A stretch of 64,000 nucleotides of DNA, taken from assembly GCF_044784365.2 (NCBI RefSeq), contig NZ_CP173065.2, one strand, 5' to 3'. This document shows, in pieces, positions 17,839 through 25,642 of this stretch. Every line of letters starts with the position of its first letter. The stretch's first letter is position 1. A program made the position numbers and the translations under genes. Below the pieces are notes generated by a model. It worked only from the letters and a program-made list of their open reading frames with translations. It was not told the DNA's origin and did not search any database. The stretch comes from Cetobacterium_A somerae. GTDB lineage: Bacteria; Fusobacteriota; Fusobacteriia; Fusobacteriales; Fusobacteriaceae.

Positions 17839-19129
17839 GCAACAATTAATGTTATTAGGGATAGTTTTATCAGCTAATGCTATGGGGGGAAGCATAGACT
17901 ATCTTTCACAACAGGATGCAGAGTATTTAGCACATCCAGCTATGGTTGGAAAAATTGGAGTGTCTGGAGCATATTATAATCCAGCTGGAACGGTATGGCT
18001 AGAAGATGGAACTTATATACAAGTAAATAATCAAACACATTTGAAAGAATATAGTATGGAACATGGAGATTATAAATTTAAAAGTGATAAACCATCACCA
18101 GTAGTTCCAAGCTTACAAATTGTAAAGAAAAAAGGAGATACAGCATTTTTCTTTCACGCTGGAGCGATAGCAGGTGGAGGAAGTGTAGCATATAGTGGAG
18201 GAATAGCAACTTTTCCACAAATAATAACTAGCAATCCAATGTTTGAAGTGATTGGAGCAAAATATGTAGGCGGATCTACAATCCATGGAAAATCATATTA
18301 TGTAGCTTTTCAAGGTGGAATAGCTAGAAAATTTAGTGAAACTTGGAGTGGAGCAGTTGGGATTAGATTAATTGATGCTGAAAGAAAATTTAAAGGTGAA
18401 GGAAATTTTGAATATAATAATTTGGGAGGAAAATTAGGATCTGGAAAAGCCAAATTTGATATAGATTCAGAAAGAACAGCTTTTGGAGTGGCTGGAATAT
18501 TTGGATTAAACTATCATCCAAATGATAGATTTAATTTAGGAATGAGATACGAAACTGAAACGGTTCTTGATTTTGATAATAAAGAACATAATTTAAAAAA
18601 AGGATTTGTAAATTCAACAGGAAGTAATCTTATAGGAAATGCATTTTATAATACTATTATAAAAGATCCTTCAATTAAGCAATGGATGTCAGAGGGAAGT
18701 GGAAAAAGAAACTTACCTGCAATGGCAGCGATTGGAGCATCTTATAGAGCAACAGATAAATTGACACTTTTAGCTTCTGGAAACTATTATTTCATAAAAG
18801 AAGCAAGCGATGACTTAGGAAACTTTGATCATTATGATAATGGATATGAGGTAGCAGTTGGTTTAGATTATCAATTAAATGAAAAGTGGACTTTAATGAC
18901 AGGTTACCAGTATACAGATACAGGAGCTAATGAAAAAACATATACAGATACTGATTATGTTTTAGATGCAAATATGTATTCAGCAGGAGTTAAATACAAA
19001 TATAGCTCACAACTTGAATTAATGGCAACATACTCATATGTAGATTATATAAATGATAAAAATATTAAAAATATTAGATATAGTAAGCATGTAGATGCCT
19101 TTGGATTAGGATTGATTTATAAATTTTAA
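17828..19129 (+). CDS. Outer-membrane protein of the OmpP1/FadL family
   Basis: 433 residues. An N-terminal signal peptide of about 20 residues ends near the Ala-Met-Gly-Gly segment. The mature start (SIDYLSQQDAEYLAHP) and YYNPAGTVWLEDGTY have the FadL N-terminal hatch pattern. The rest consists of alternating beta-strands, and the protein ends in Lys-Phe, an aromatic C-terminal residue as expected for an outer-membrane barrel. FadL proteins carry hydrophobic compounds such as long-chain fatty acids across the outer membrane. The gene is coupled to tetR. The real substrate is unknown. Confidence 0.85.
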   Translation: MKFKQQLMLLGIVLSANAMGGSIDYLSQQDAEYLAHPAMVGKIGVSGAYYNPAGTVWLEDGTYIQVNNQTHLKEYSMEHGDYKFKSDKPSPVVPSLQIVKKKGDTAFFFHAGAIAGGGSVAYSGGIATFPQIITSNPMFEVIGAKYVGGSTIHGKSYYVAFQGGIARKFSETWSGAVGIRLIDAERKFKGEGNFEYNNLGGKLGSGKAKFDIDSERTAFGVAGIFGLNYHPNDRFNLGMRYETETVLDFDNKEHNLKKGFVNSTGSNLIGNAFYNTIIKDPSIKQWMSEGSGKRNLPAMAAIGASYRATDKLTLLASGNYYFIKEASDDLGNFDHYDNGYEVAVGLDYQLNEKWTLMTGYQYTDTGANEKTYTDTDYVLDANMYSAGVKYKYSSQLELMATYSYVDYINDKNIKNIRYSKHVDAFGLGLIYKF

Positions 19130-19135
19130 TAAAAC

Positions 19136-19166
19136 AAAAAAAGCAGATAAATTATCTGCTTTTTTT
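19136..19166. terminator. Bidirectional terminator between fadL-like gene and smpB
   Basis: AGCAGATAA and TTATCTGCT arms are flanked by an A run on the left and a T run on the right, so the hairpin works for both convergent genes. Confidence 0.9.
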
Positions 19167-19167
19167 A

Positions 19168-19611
19168 TTAATATCTTTCTTTTACTTCTCTCTCAATATT
19201 TCTTTGTTGATCTTTTTTTGCTAAAGAGTCACGTTTATCATAATTTTTCTTACCTCTAGCTAAAGCAATTTCTACTTTGACAAAGCCTTTAGATAAGTGA
19301 ATATTCAAAGGTACAATTGTATAACCTTTTTGCATAACTTTTTCGTGTAATTTTTTAATCTCTCCTTTATGTAGAAGAAGTTTTCTAACTCTTCTTTCAT
19401 CAGGATTATAAACACTACCAAAAGACCATGGAACAACAGTCATACCCATGATAAAAATTTCATTGTTTATTATTCTAATAAAAGACTCTTTAATGCTAGT
19501 TTTACCAGCTTTTATAGATTTAACCTCACTACCAACTAGTTCAATTCCAGCCTCAAACCTATCTTCAATAAAGTAGTCAAAAAAAGCTTTTTTATTATTA
19601 GCTAATATCAT
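19168..19611 (-). CDS. smpB: SsrA-binding protein SmpB
   Basis: Binds tmRNA and delivers it to stalled ribosomes for trans-translation. The 147-residue reading from ATG 19611 begins ILANNKKAFFDYF and contains the SmpB core (GIELVGSEVKSIKAG) and a basic C-terminal tail rich in Lys and Arg. ATG 19611 is chosen over an upstream ATG at 19653 because GAGGGGAGA lies at the right distance. Its A is shared with the stop of rnr (TAATG), giving translational coupling with RNase R, a known trans-translation partner. Confidence 0.95.
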   Translation of the reverse strand: MILANNKKAFFDYFIEDRFEAGIELVGSEVKSIKAGKTSIKESFIRIINNEIFIMGMTVVPWSFGSVYNPDERRVRKLLLHKGEIKKLHEKVMQKGYTIVPLNIHLSKGFVKVEIALARGKKNYDKRDSLAKKDQQRNIEREVKERY

Positions 19612-21761
19612 TAAAATCTCCCCTCTTTTCTTCTCCCTGTGTATTCGTGACAAAATTCAGTTGGAACAACTTCTATTTCAAGCATTTGTAAATCAGATCT
19701 AACTATTAGGATATCCATTTTATCTCCTAAATGAAACTCTCTGTTTGTATCTAAATCTTTCATAACATAATTATTTTCATCAAATTCATAGAAGTTTTTA
19801 GCTGTAGTTACATCCCAGAAACATTCTACATGTTCCTCTGTTTCAAAGAATATTTTTTTATTGTTAAATCCAACTATAGTAGCTTTAAATTCATCTCCAA
19901 TTTTATCAAGCATATATTCAACTATTTTAATTTTAACACTTTCATCTTCTACCTTCATAGCTTTTCTTTCTGTTTGAGAAATATGTTGTGTAACTTCTGG
20001 TAAGTAGTTTATAAGAGTTCCAAATTGCTTTTTAGTTGGATAACCATGTATAGCAATATTTAAAATTCTATGTATAAGTAAATCAGCATATCTTCTAATA
20101 GGAGATGTAAAATGTGTATAATAATTAGATGATAGACCAAAGTGTCCTAAGTTTTCAACACCGTATCTAGCTTGTTTAAGAGACATTAAAATCATTTTAT
20201 GTACAATCATATTAATACCTCTAGCTTCAGAGTCTTCAATAATTGATTGGAATTTTTTTGGATGAATATCTTCAAAAGAGTGAAGTCTATATCCAAATCT
20301 AGAAAGAGTTTCGCTTAAAGTTTTTACTCTTTCTGGGTCAGGAGTTTCATGAACTCTATAAACAGAAGGTATTTCTAACCAGAAAAGTTTTTCTGCAACG
20401 GCTTCATTAGCCATAATCATAAAATCTTCGATGATTCTTTCTGATTCACCTCTTTCAATATTTTTTAAGTATTTAACTTTTTTATTTTCGTCTAAAACAA
20501 CTTTAACTTCAGGAAGATCAAAATCAATAGAACCTCTGTTGTATTTGATAGCTCTTATAATCTTAGAAAGCTCTAACATAGTAAATAGCATATCTACGAT
20601 ATCACTATATTTCTCAGTAGTTTCAGGATCCTTAGCAATAATTTTATTAACATTTCCATAAGTCATTCTGTGAGCAGTTTTAATAACTGATTTATATGTT
20701 TGAACATCAATAGCTCTTCCATGAGAATCAATAAGAAGTTCAACAGAGAATGTAAGTTTGTCTTCATGTGGATTTAAAGAGCATATTCCATTTGAAATTT
20801 CTTTAGGGAACATAGGTAAAACTCTATCAACTAGATAAACAGAGTTTCCTCTTTTTTCAGCTTCTTTATCTAATTTAGATCCAGTTGGAATATAGTGGGA
20901 AACATCGGCAATAGCTACGATAAGTTTATAGTATCCGTTATCTAATTTTTCCACATAAACAGCATCATCTAAGTCTTTGGCATCGTCACCATCAATTGTT
21001 ATTATTGGAAGGTGTCTTAAATCTTTTCTTTTCTTTATTTCATCCTCAGATATTACAGTTGGGATTTGACGAGCTTCTGCAATGACATCATCTGGAAATT
21101 CTTCTGATAAACCTTCTCTAAGAATTAAAGCCTTAATCATATTATCTGTATCAAAAGGGTTACCAATTGATTCAAGAATTTTCCCTTCAGGCTTTTTTTC
21201 ATCGCTTCCCCAAAAAGTTACATCAACAACAACTAACTCACCATCTTTGGCTTTATTGAAAAAGTTTTTAGGAATATATATATCTCTACCAAAAGATTGT
21301 GTTGGTCTTACAAAACCAAAGTTTTCTTTCTTTTCAAAGATTCCTATAATTGTATTTTTTTCTCTTACAAGAACTTCAACAATTTCTCCCTCTTGCTTTC
21401 CTTTGCCTTCAGGTGTTGTAACATTTATTAAAACAGTGTCTCCATCTAAAGCTGTTCCAAATTTACTTCTAGGGATAAAGTATCCCTCAGTATCAGTATC
21501 GACAAAACCAAATTTCCCTTTAATATTTGAAAATTTTCCTTTAATAAAACCTAAATTTTCAGGGATATTGTATTTATTTCTTTTATTTTTCATAATCTCT
21601 CCAGAATTAATCCAAATTTCAAGAATTTCTCTATTTTCTTTTTTAAATTTTGGAGACCATCCCATAGCTTTAGTTATTTCATCAAGAGTTAAAGCTTTAC
21701 TATTTTTTAATATATTTTTTAATTTATCAAGTTGTTTATCTAATTTTGTATTTGTTTTCAT
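19611..21761 (-). CDS. rnr: Ribonuclease R (VacB/RNase II family)
   Basis: 3'-5' exoribonuclease for structured RNA and tmRNA-tagged mRNA decay. Domains in order are an N-terminal winged-helix region (about 1-60), cold-shock/OB domains (about 65-220), the RNB catalytic domain beginning near the IDGDDAKDLDDAV acidic cluster (about 250-265), and a C-terminal S1 domain. The 716-residue length is normal, though the basic C-terminal tail is short (ending in GRRKEGRF). Gene order rnr-smpB is common in bacteria. Confidence 0.96.
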   Translation of the reverse strand: MKTNTKLDKQLDKLKNILKNSKALTLDEITKAMGWSPKFKKENREILEIWINSGEIMKNKRNKYNIPENLGFIKGKFSNIKGKFGFVDTDTEGYFIPRSKFGTALDGDTVLINVTTPEGKGKQEGEIVEVLVREKNTIIGIFEKKENFGFVRPTQSFGRDIYIPKNFFNKAKDGELVVVDVTFWGSDEKKPEGKILESIGNPFDTDNMIKALILREGLSEEFPDDVIAEARQIPTVISEDEIKKRKDLRHLPIITIDGDDAKDLDDAVYVEKLDNGYYKLIVAIADVSHYIPTGSKLDKEAEKRGNSVYLVDRVLPMFPKEISNGICSLNPHEDKLTFSVELLIDSHGRAIDVQTYKSVIKTAHRMTYGNVNKIIAKDPETTEKYSDIVDMLFTMLELSKIIRAIKYNRGSIDFDLPEVKVVLDENKKVKYLKNIERGESERIIEDFMIMANEAVAEKLFWLEIPSVYRVHETPDPERVKTLSETLSRFGYRLHSFEDIHPKKFQSIIEDSEARGINMIVHKMILMSLKQARYGVENLGHFGLSSNYYTHFTSPIRRYADLLIHRILNIAIHGYPTKKQFGTLINYLPEVTQHISQTERKAMKVEDESVKIKIVEYMLDKIGDEFKATIVGFNNKKIFFETEEHVECFWDVTTAKNFYEFDENNYVMKDLDTNREFHLGDKMDILIVRSDLQMLEIEVVPTEFCHEYTGRRKEGRF

Positions 21762-21773
21762 AAATTCCTCCTA

Positions 21774-22337
21774 TTAGCTTATTTTTAAAAGCCAATTTCG
21801 CATCTCTATAGAGTTTACATGAATGATATAATCTCCTTTTATAAGATACTCTATTTTTTTATTAACTTCTAGTAGAATGGCTTTGTTTAAATCTACTAGA
21901 GCTAAATCTCTAATTTTTTCTACATGAGGATAGTCTCTTTTAGGTTCAATAGCATCAGCTATATACACTATCTTTTCAATTAAACTCATATTTTTACGAC
22001 CAGTTGTATGAAATTTTATAGCATTTAAAATTTCATCATCGTCAATTTTAAATTTTTCTTTTGCGATATAAGAAGCTACATAACTATGCAAGATTTCAAC
22101 ATTAGTTAAGTAATCTTTTGTTTCATCTTTAAAATGTTCTTTAGATATTTTAAGGAGTTTTTCTCTTGTAAATTCCTTAGCATAATCATGTAAAAGAGAA
22201 GCTAATGCTATTTTATTTAAATCAGCATTATAAATTTTTCCTAAAGATAGAGATGTTTCTAAAACTCTTATAGAGTGTTCATATCTTTTTTTAGAAAGAA
22301 CATCGCTTAATTCCTTTTTAAAAAAATCTATATTCAT
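21774..22337 (-). CDS. yqeK: YqeK-type HD-domain hydrolase (Ap4A hydrolase family)
   Basis: 187 residues. The HD signature is SLLHDYAKEFTRE (His-Asp near residues 49-50), preceded by RYEHSIRVLE and followed by HSYVASYIA and an ADAIEP block, the pattern of the YqeK family. That family hydrolyses diadenosine tetraphosphate symmetrically to ADP. It lies directly upstream of rnr and smpB, with a GGAGGAATATT ribosome site. In many bacteria yqeK sits by nadD and rsfS; neither is adjacent here. Confidence 0.87.
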   Translation of the reverse strand: MNIDFFKKELSDVLSKKRYEHSIRVLETSLSLGKIYNADLNKIALASLLHDYAKEFTREKLLKISKEHFKDETKDYLTNVEILHSYVASYIAKEKFKIDDDEILNAIKFHTTGRKNMSLIEKIVYIADAIEPKRDYPHVEKIRDLALVDLNKAILLEVNKKIEYLIKGDYIIHVNSIEMRNWLLKIS

Positions 22338-22356
22338 AATATTCCTCCAAATTTTT

Positions 22357-22386
22357 AAAAAGGAGTTTCTGAAAATAGAAACTCCC
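22357..22386 (-). terminator. Intrinsic terminator after the GerMN gene (minus strand)
   Basis: GGAGTTTCT and AGAAACTCC pair around a 6-nt loop and are followed by TTTTT on the minus strand. It lies between the GerMN gene and yqeK. No clear separate promoter for yqeK is visible in the 20 bases left, so read-through may feed yqeK-rnr-smpB. Confidence 0.75.
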
Positions 22387-22393
22387 CAAAATT

Positions 22394-22933
22394 TTATATA
22401 TTACTGTTTAGTTTATAGCTTTTACTTATATTAATGAAATTGACTTTTTCAGCAGTCGAACCATTAATAAGTAAAACTACATTATCTGCTCCGCCAGGAG
22501 TTAGTAAACTATTTACAAAAGAATAAATTAAAAGCAATTCTTCCTGTGGAGTTTTTGCAGAAGATAAAATTTTAGAATCTAAATCTAAGTAAAGAGTTCT
22601 ATTTTTTATGTATACTTCATATTTAAAATTTTCTTTTTTTAAGATATTTTTATCTTCTAATTTTTTTAAAAGTTGAGATATAATATCTTTTAAAATATCC
22701 TCTTTATTAGATAGATTAGAATTTAAAATAATATCTTCTTTTGATAATTTTCCTTGTTTTAAGTTAGGAAAAAAAATTGGGGTAGTAATTTCTGTCTTTT
22801 GAATACTCTCTAAAGTAGGAGTAGATATATTTGTTACTGTTTCACTTTTTTTGTTTACTTTATTTGAATATACTCCAGTGGCAATAGTAAGAGTTATTAA
22901 AATGACTAAAAAAATTTTTAATTTATGTGACAT
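22394..22933 (-). CDS. GerMN-domain exported protein
   Basis: 179 residues. An N-terminal hydrophobic helix (about 6-23) acts as signal or anchor, followed by a low-complexity Ser/Thr/Lys linker. The C-terminal about 100 residues match the GerMN domain pattern: TLYLDLDSKILSS, then EELLLIYSFVNSLL, then a VVLLINGSTAEKV strand. GerMN is known from spore-germination proteins and envelope proteins of non-sporulating bacteria. The gene follows the amidase by eight bases, suggesting a joint role in peptidoglycan handling. Confidence 0.75.
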   Translation of the reverse strand: MSHKLKIFLVILITLTIATGVYSNKVNKKSETVTNISTPTLESIQKTEITTPIFFPNLKQGKLSKEDIILNSNLSNKEDILKDIISQLLKKLEDKNILKKENFKYEVYIKNRTLYLDLDSKILSSAKTPQEELLLIYSFVNSLLTPGGADNVVLLINGSTAEKVNFINISKSYKLNSNI

Positions 22934-22941
22934 AAAACCTC

Positions 22942-23973
22942 CTAATAGAAAAATGATCTAATTTTATTTGCTAGTTCATCTGCCATAACATTTTGGTTTG
23001 CATCTCTAGAAAGTTTAGTTACGTCAGATTTATTTGTTATAAATCCAAGTTCAACAAGGATACCAGGGCCATTAAATCCTCTTAGAACAGCAAAGTTAGC
23101 TCCATAAATTCCTCTATCCCTCATGCCTAATCTTTTAGAGAGAGATGAATTCAATGGTCTAGCAATAGTTATAGACTTTTCCATATTTTTGTTATATGCA
23201 AGTTCTCCCATAATTTGTGCTATACTAGTTGTTTTTTCTCCATATTTTTCACCAAAGCTATTTTCATAAGATGCAATTTTTTCAGCATAAGGAGATGATT
23301 TTTTTGAAAAATAAAATATTTCCATTCCTTGAGCTGATGAATTTTTAGATGCATTTAAATGTAAACTTACAAAAATATCTGCCTTTCCTCGATTAGCAAT
23401 TCGACTTCTTTCAGAAAGACTAATGAAAGTGTCATTACTTCTAGTCATAATAACATTAAAATCTTTAGAAAGCTTAGTTTGTAATTTTTTTGCTACAGCT
23501 AAAGCTATATCTTTCTCTTTATATTTATTAAATCCAATTGCTCCTGGATCTTTTCCACCATGTCCTGCATCAATAGCTACAGTAAACTCTTTCTTAGAGG
23601 AATTAGTAGCTTTTAAATCAATAACAATTCTATGTGGATTAGATAAAGAGTAAACTCTATGTCCTGATCCTTTTTTTAATTTTATAAAAAATCCAACATT
23701 TGAACCATAGTCAATCATATCTATTTTTTCAATATTTTTACCAGAAAGACTTGAACTATTTAGTTTTGTTCCCATTTTAACTTTTTCAATTTCAAGAAAA
23801 ATTAATCGATTATATTCATCATAACTAGAATTATATTTAGGTTTAACAGTACTAGAAATATCAAAGACTAATTGTGGAGGATTATTATTAAGCCTAACTC
23901 TTTTTATTGTGCTATTAGCAAATACAGTTAACGAAAACAAACAAAAAATAAAAAATATAAGGTATTTTTTCAT
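22942..23973 (-). CDS. N-acetylmuramoyl-L-alanine amidase (AMIN plus Amidase_3)
   Basis: Zinc amidase that cuts peptide stems from glycan strands. A signal peptide (about 1-20) is followed by an AMIN-like beta domain (about 20-125) and the Amidase_3 catalytic domain. The catalytic domain has the zinc His in AIDAGHGGKDPG (about residue 140) and a second in SLHLNAS. Its late segment contains the ILVELGFITN glutamate block. ATG 23973 is preferred because GGAGAAATTT precedes it; an upstream ATG at 24030 would add an unlikely leader. EnvC-like and FtsX genes near 45 kb encode the type of factors that activate such amidases. Confidence 0.92.
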   Translation of the reverse strand: MKKYLIFFIFCLFSLTVFANSTIKRVRLNNNPPQLVFDISSTVKPKYNSSYDEYNRLIFLEIEKVKMGTKLNSSSLSGKNIEKIDMIDYGSNVGFFIKLKKGSGHRVYSLSNPHRIVIDLKATNSSKKEFTVAIDAGHGGKDPGAIGFNKYKEKDIALAVAKKLQTKLSKDFNVIMTRSNDTFISLSERSRIANRGKADIFVSLHLNASKNSSAQGMEIFYFSKKSSPYAEKIASYENSFGEKYGEKTTSIAQIMGELAYNKNMEKSITIARPLNSSLSKRLGMRDRGIYGANFAVLRGFNGPGILVELGFITNKSDVTKLSRDANQNVMADELANKIRSFFY

Positions 23974-24005
23974 AAATTTCTCCATTGATTTAGAATAATA
24001 AAATA

Positions 24006-24032
24006 GGATGGAAAAGTATACCAATTCCATCC
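24006..24032 (-). terminator. Hairpin after yajC, likely terminator
   Basis: GGATGGAA and TTCCATCC can pair around an 11-nt loop, and on the minus strand the hairpin is followed by TATTTTATT. The loop carries the AAGTATACCA sequence also found in the hairpin upstream of yajC. Confidence 0.55.
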
Positions 24033-24046
24033 TTTTGTAAATATTT

Positions 24047-24319
24047 TTATTTTAAAACTCTTGAAATAGAATTCTTAAGCACTTGGATGTTAACACCTTT
24101 ATCAACTCTAATAGTTAAGAACTCAGGGCCGATACTAGATATAGTACCTTTGATACCACCGTTAGTAACAACTTCAGCTCCCTCTTTTAACGAGTCTAAC
24201 ATTTCTTGATGTTTCTTTTGCTTTTTTTTGTTTGGTAAAATTAGTAGAAAATAGAATACAGCCGCCCAAATAGCAAAAGTAAGTATCATTCCACCATATT
24301 TAGCAAATAATTCGTTCAT
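24047..24319 (-). CDS. yajC: Sec translocon accessory protein YajC
   Basis: 90 residues. One N-terminal membrane helix (about 12-30) is followed by the conserved LPNKKKQKKHQEM segment and a small cytoplasmic domain with GAEVVTNGGIKGTI. YajC associates with SecD and SecF at the Sec translocon. secD and secF are not in this window. Hairpins lie on both sides, so it may be a single-gene transcript or receive read-through from dnaJ. Confidence 0.93.
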   Translation of the reverse strand: MNELFAKYGGMILTFAIWAAVFYFLLILPNKKKQKKHQEMLDSLKEGAEVVTNGGIKGTISSIGPEFLTIRVDKGVNIQVLKNSISRVLK

Positions 24320-24356
24320 CTTATAGCCCCCTTAGATAATATAATTTTTCTAAGAC

Positions 24357-24381
24357 AAGTATACCACAAGGTGGTATACTT
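24357..24381. terminator. Strong 11-bp hairpin between dnaJ and yajC
   Basis: AAGTATACCAC and GTGGTATACTT pair perfectly around a 3-nt loop. The T tract is poor on the minus strand (GTCTTAGAAAA follows), so termination efficiency for dnaJ is uncertain. It could also be a processing or stability element. Confidence 0.5.
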
Positions 24382-24392
24382 TTCAATAATTT

Positions 24393-25562
24393 TTAAGCGA
24401 AGAAATCTTTTAGTTTATCAAAGAAGTTTTTATTATCTTTATGGTTCTTATCTTTTAGACTTTCGTCAAATTTCTTTAAAAGTTCTTGTTGATCAGCATT
24501 TAAATTAACAGGAACTTCAATTTTAATTCTAACAATTTGATCACCAGTATAAGGACTTCTAGGATTTTTAATACCTTCTCCTTTTAATCTGAACATTTTA
24601 TCGTTTTGAGTTCCAGCAGGAATCTTGATTGTTTTCTTACCATTTAGTGTAGGAATTTCAATATCTCCTCCAAGAGCTGCCTGAGCAAAAGTAATTGGTA
24701 CATTACAAATTATATCCTCACCATTTCTTTCGAAGAATGGATGGTGTTTAACAGAAATATAAACATATAAGTCACCATTAGGTCCACCTTCTGTACTAGC
24801 ATTACCCATTCCAGAAAGTCTAAGTTTTTGCCCGTCATCAATCCCAGCAGGAATTTTAATTGTTTTTTCAACAGTTTCTGTATCAATTCCAGTACCATGA
24901 CATTTTTTACATTTTTTTTCAGGAACTTCACCTTTACCGTGACAAGCATCACATTCTTGTGTTGTTTGGAAATTTCCAAAAACAGTTCTTTGAGTAACAT
25001 TTATAGTTCCAGTACCATTACATTTAGAACATTTACTCATTTTAGAACCCTCTTGAGCCCCAGTACCATGACAAGTTCCACAAGTTCCAGTTCTTTTATA
25101 TTTTAATGTTTTCTCTACACCTTTTGCTGCTTCTTCTAAAGTTAGTTCAAGATTATATCTTAAATCTTCACCAGGTTCTGGACCTCTTTGACGAGAGCCA
25201 CCGAAACCACCAAAGCCACCGAAACCACCACTTCCACCAAAAAATGATCCGAAAATATCTCCTAAATCTTCAAATCCACCGCCGAAACCACCGAATCCTC
25301 CGGCACCAGCACCGCCACCATTTTCAAAAGCAGCGTGACCAAATCTATCATATTGAGCTCTTTTATTTTCATCTGAAAGAACTTGGTATGCTTCGTTAAC
25401 CTCTTTAAATTTATCCTCAGCCTCTTTTTTTTCAGTATCACTAGCACCACTAAATTTATCTGGGTGATACTTCATAGCAGCTTTTCTATATGCTTTTTTT
25501 ATTTCAGTATCAGATGCCCCCTTAGCAACCCCTAAAACTTCATAAAAGTCTCTTTTAGCCAT
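24393..25562 (-). CDS. dnaJ: Chaperone DnaJ (Hsp40)
   Basis: Co-chaperone that delivers substrates to DnaK and stimulates its ATPase. The J domain (about 1-70) has HPD in a KYHPDKF context. A Gly/Phe-rich linker spans about 77-125. Four CxxCxGxG zinc repeats (CGTCHGTG, CSKCNGTG, CDACHGKG, CKKCHGTG) are followed by the C-terminal substrate domain. The 389-residue length is normal. It is the last gene of the hrcA operon and is separated from dnaK by an 11-bp hairpin that may lower its expression. Confidence 0.97.
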   Translation of the reverse strand: MAKRDFYEVLGVAKGASDTEIKKAYRKAAMKYHPDKFSGASDTEKKEAEDKFKEVNEAYQVLSDENKRAQYDRFGHAAFENGGGAGAGGFGGFGGGFEDLGDIFGSFFGGSGGFGGFGGFGGSRQRGPEPGEDLRYNLELTLEEAAKGVEKTLKYKRTGTCGTCHGTGAQEGSKMSKCSKCNGTGTINVTQRTVFGNFQTTQECDACHGKGEVPEKKCKKCHGTGIDTETVEKTIKIPAGIDDGQKLRLSGMGNASTEGGPNGDLYVYISVKHHPFFERNGEDIICNVPITFAQAALGGDIEIPTLNGKKTIKIPAGTQNDKMFRLKGEGIKNPRSPYTGDQIVRIKIEVPVNLNADQQELLKKFDESLKDKNHKDNKNFFDKLKDFFA

Positions 25563-25589
25563 TTACAAAAATCCTCCATTTCTTAAAAT

Positions 25590-25615
25590 AAGGGATAGAG
25601 TCATCTCTATCCCTT
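25590..25615 (-). promoter_or_regulatory. dnaK-dnaJ intergenic hairpin (possible attenuator or processing site)
   Basis: AAGGGATAGAG and CTCTATCCCTT form a perfect 11-bp stem with a TCAT loop. On the minus strand it is followed by ATTTTAAGA, not by a strong U tract. A partial terminator or mRNA-stabilising element between dnaK and dnaJ would raise DnaK over DnaJ. Confidence 0.6.
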
Positions 25616-25642
25616 AAGTAAAGTATATATTAATTACTAATA

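Noticed and set aside
17900..19129. Autotransporter or adhesin
   Set aside because: Length, N-terminal hatch-like motif and uniform beta-strand pattern fit a FadL-type barrel, without a passenger domain.
21082..21777. 231-codon open frame on the + strand opposite rnr
   Set aside because: It is a Ser/Pro/Phe-rich mirror of the strongly conserved RNase R gene, with no ribosome site or family match.
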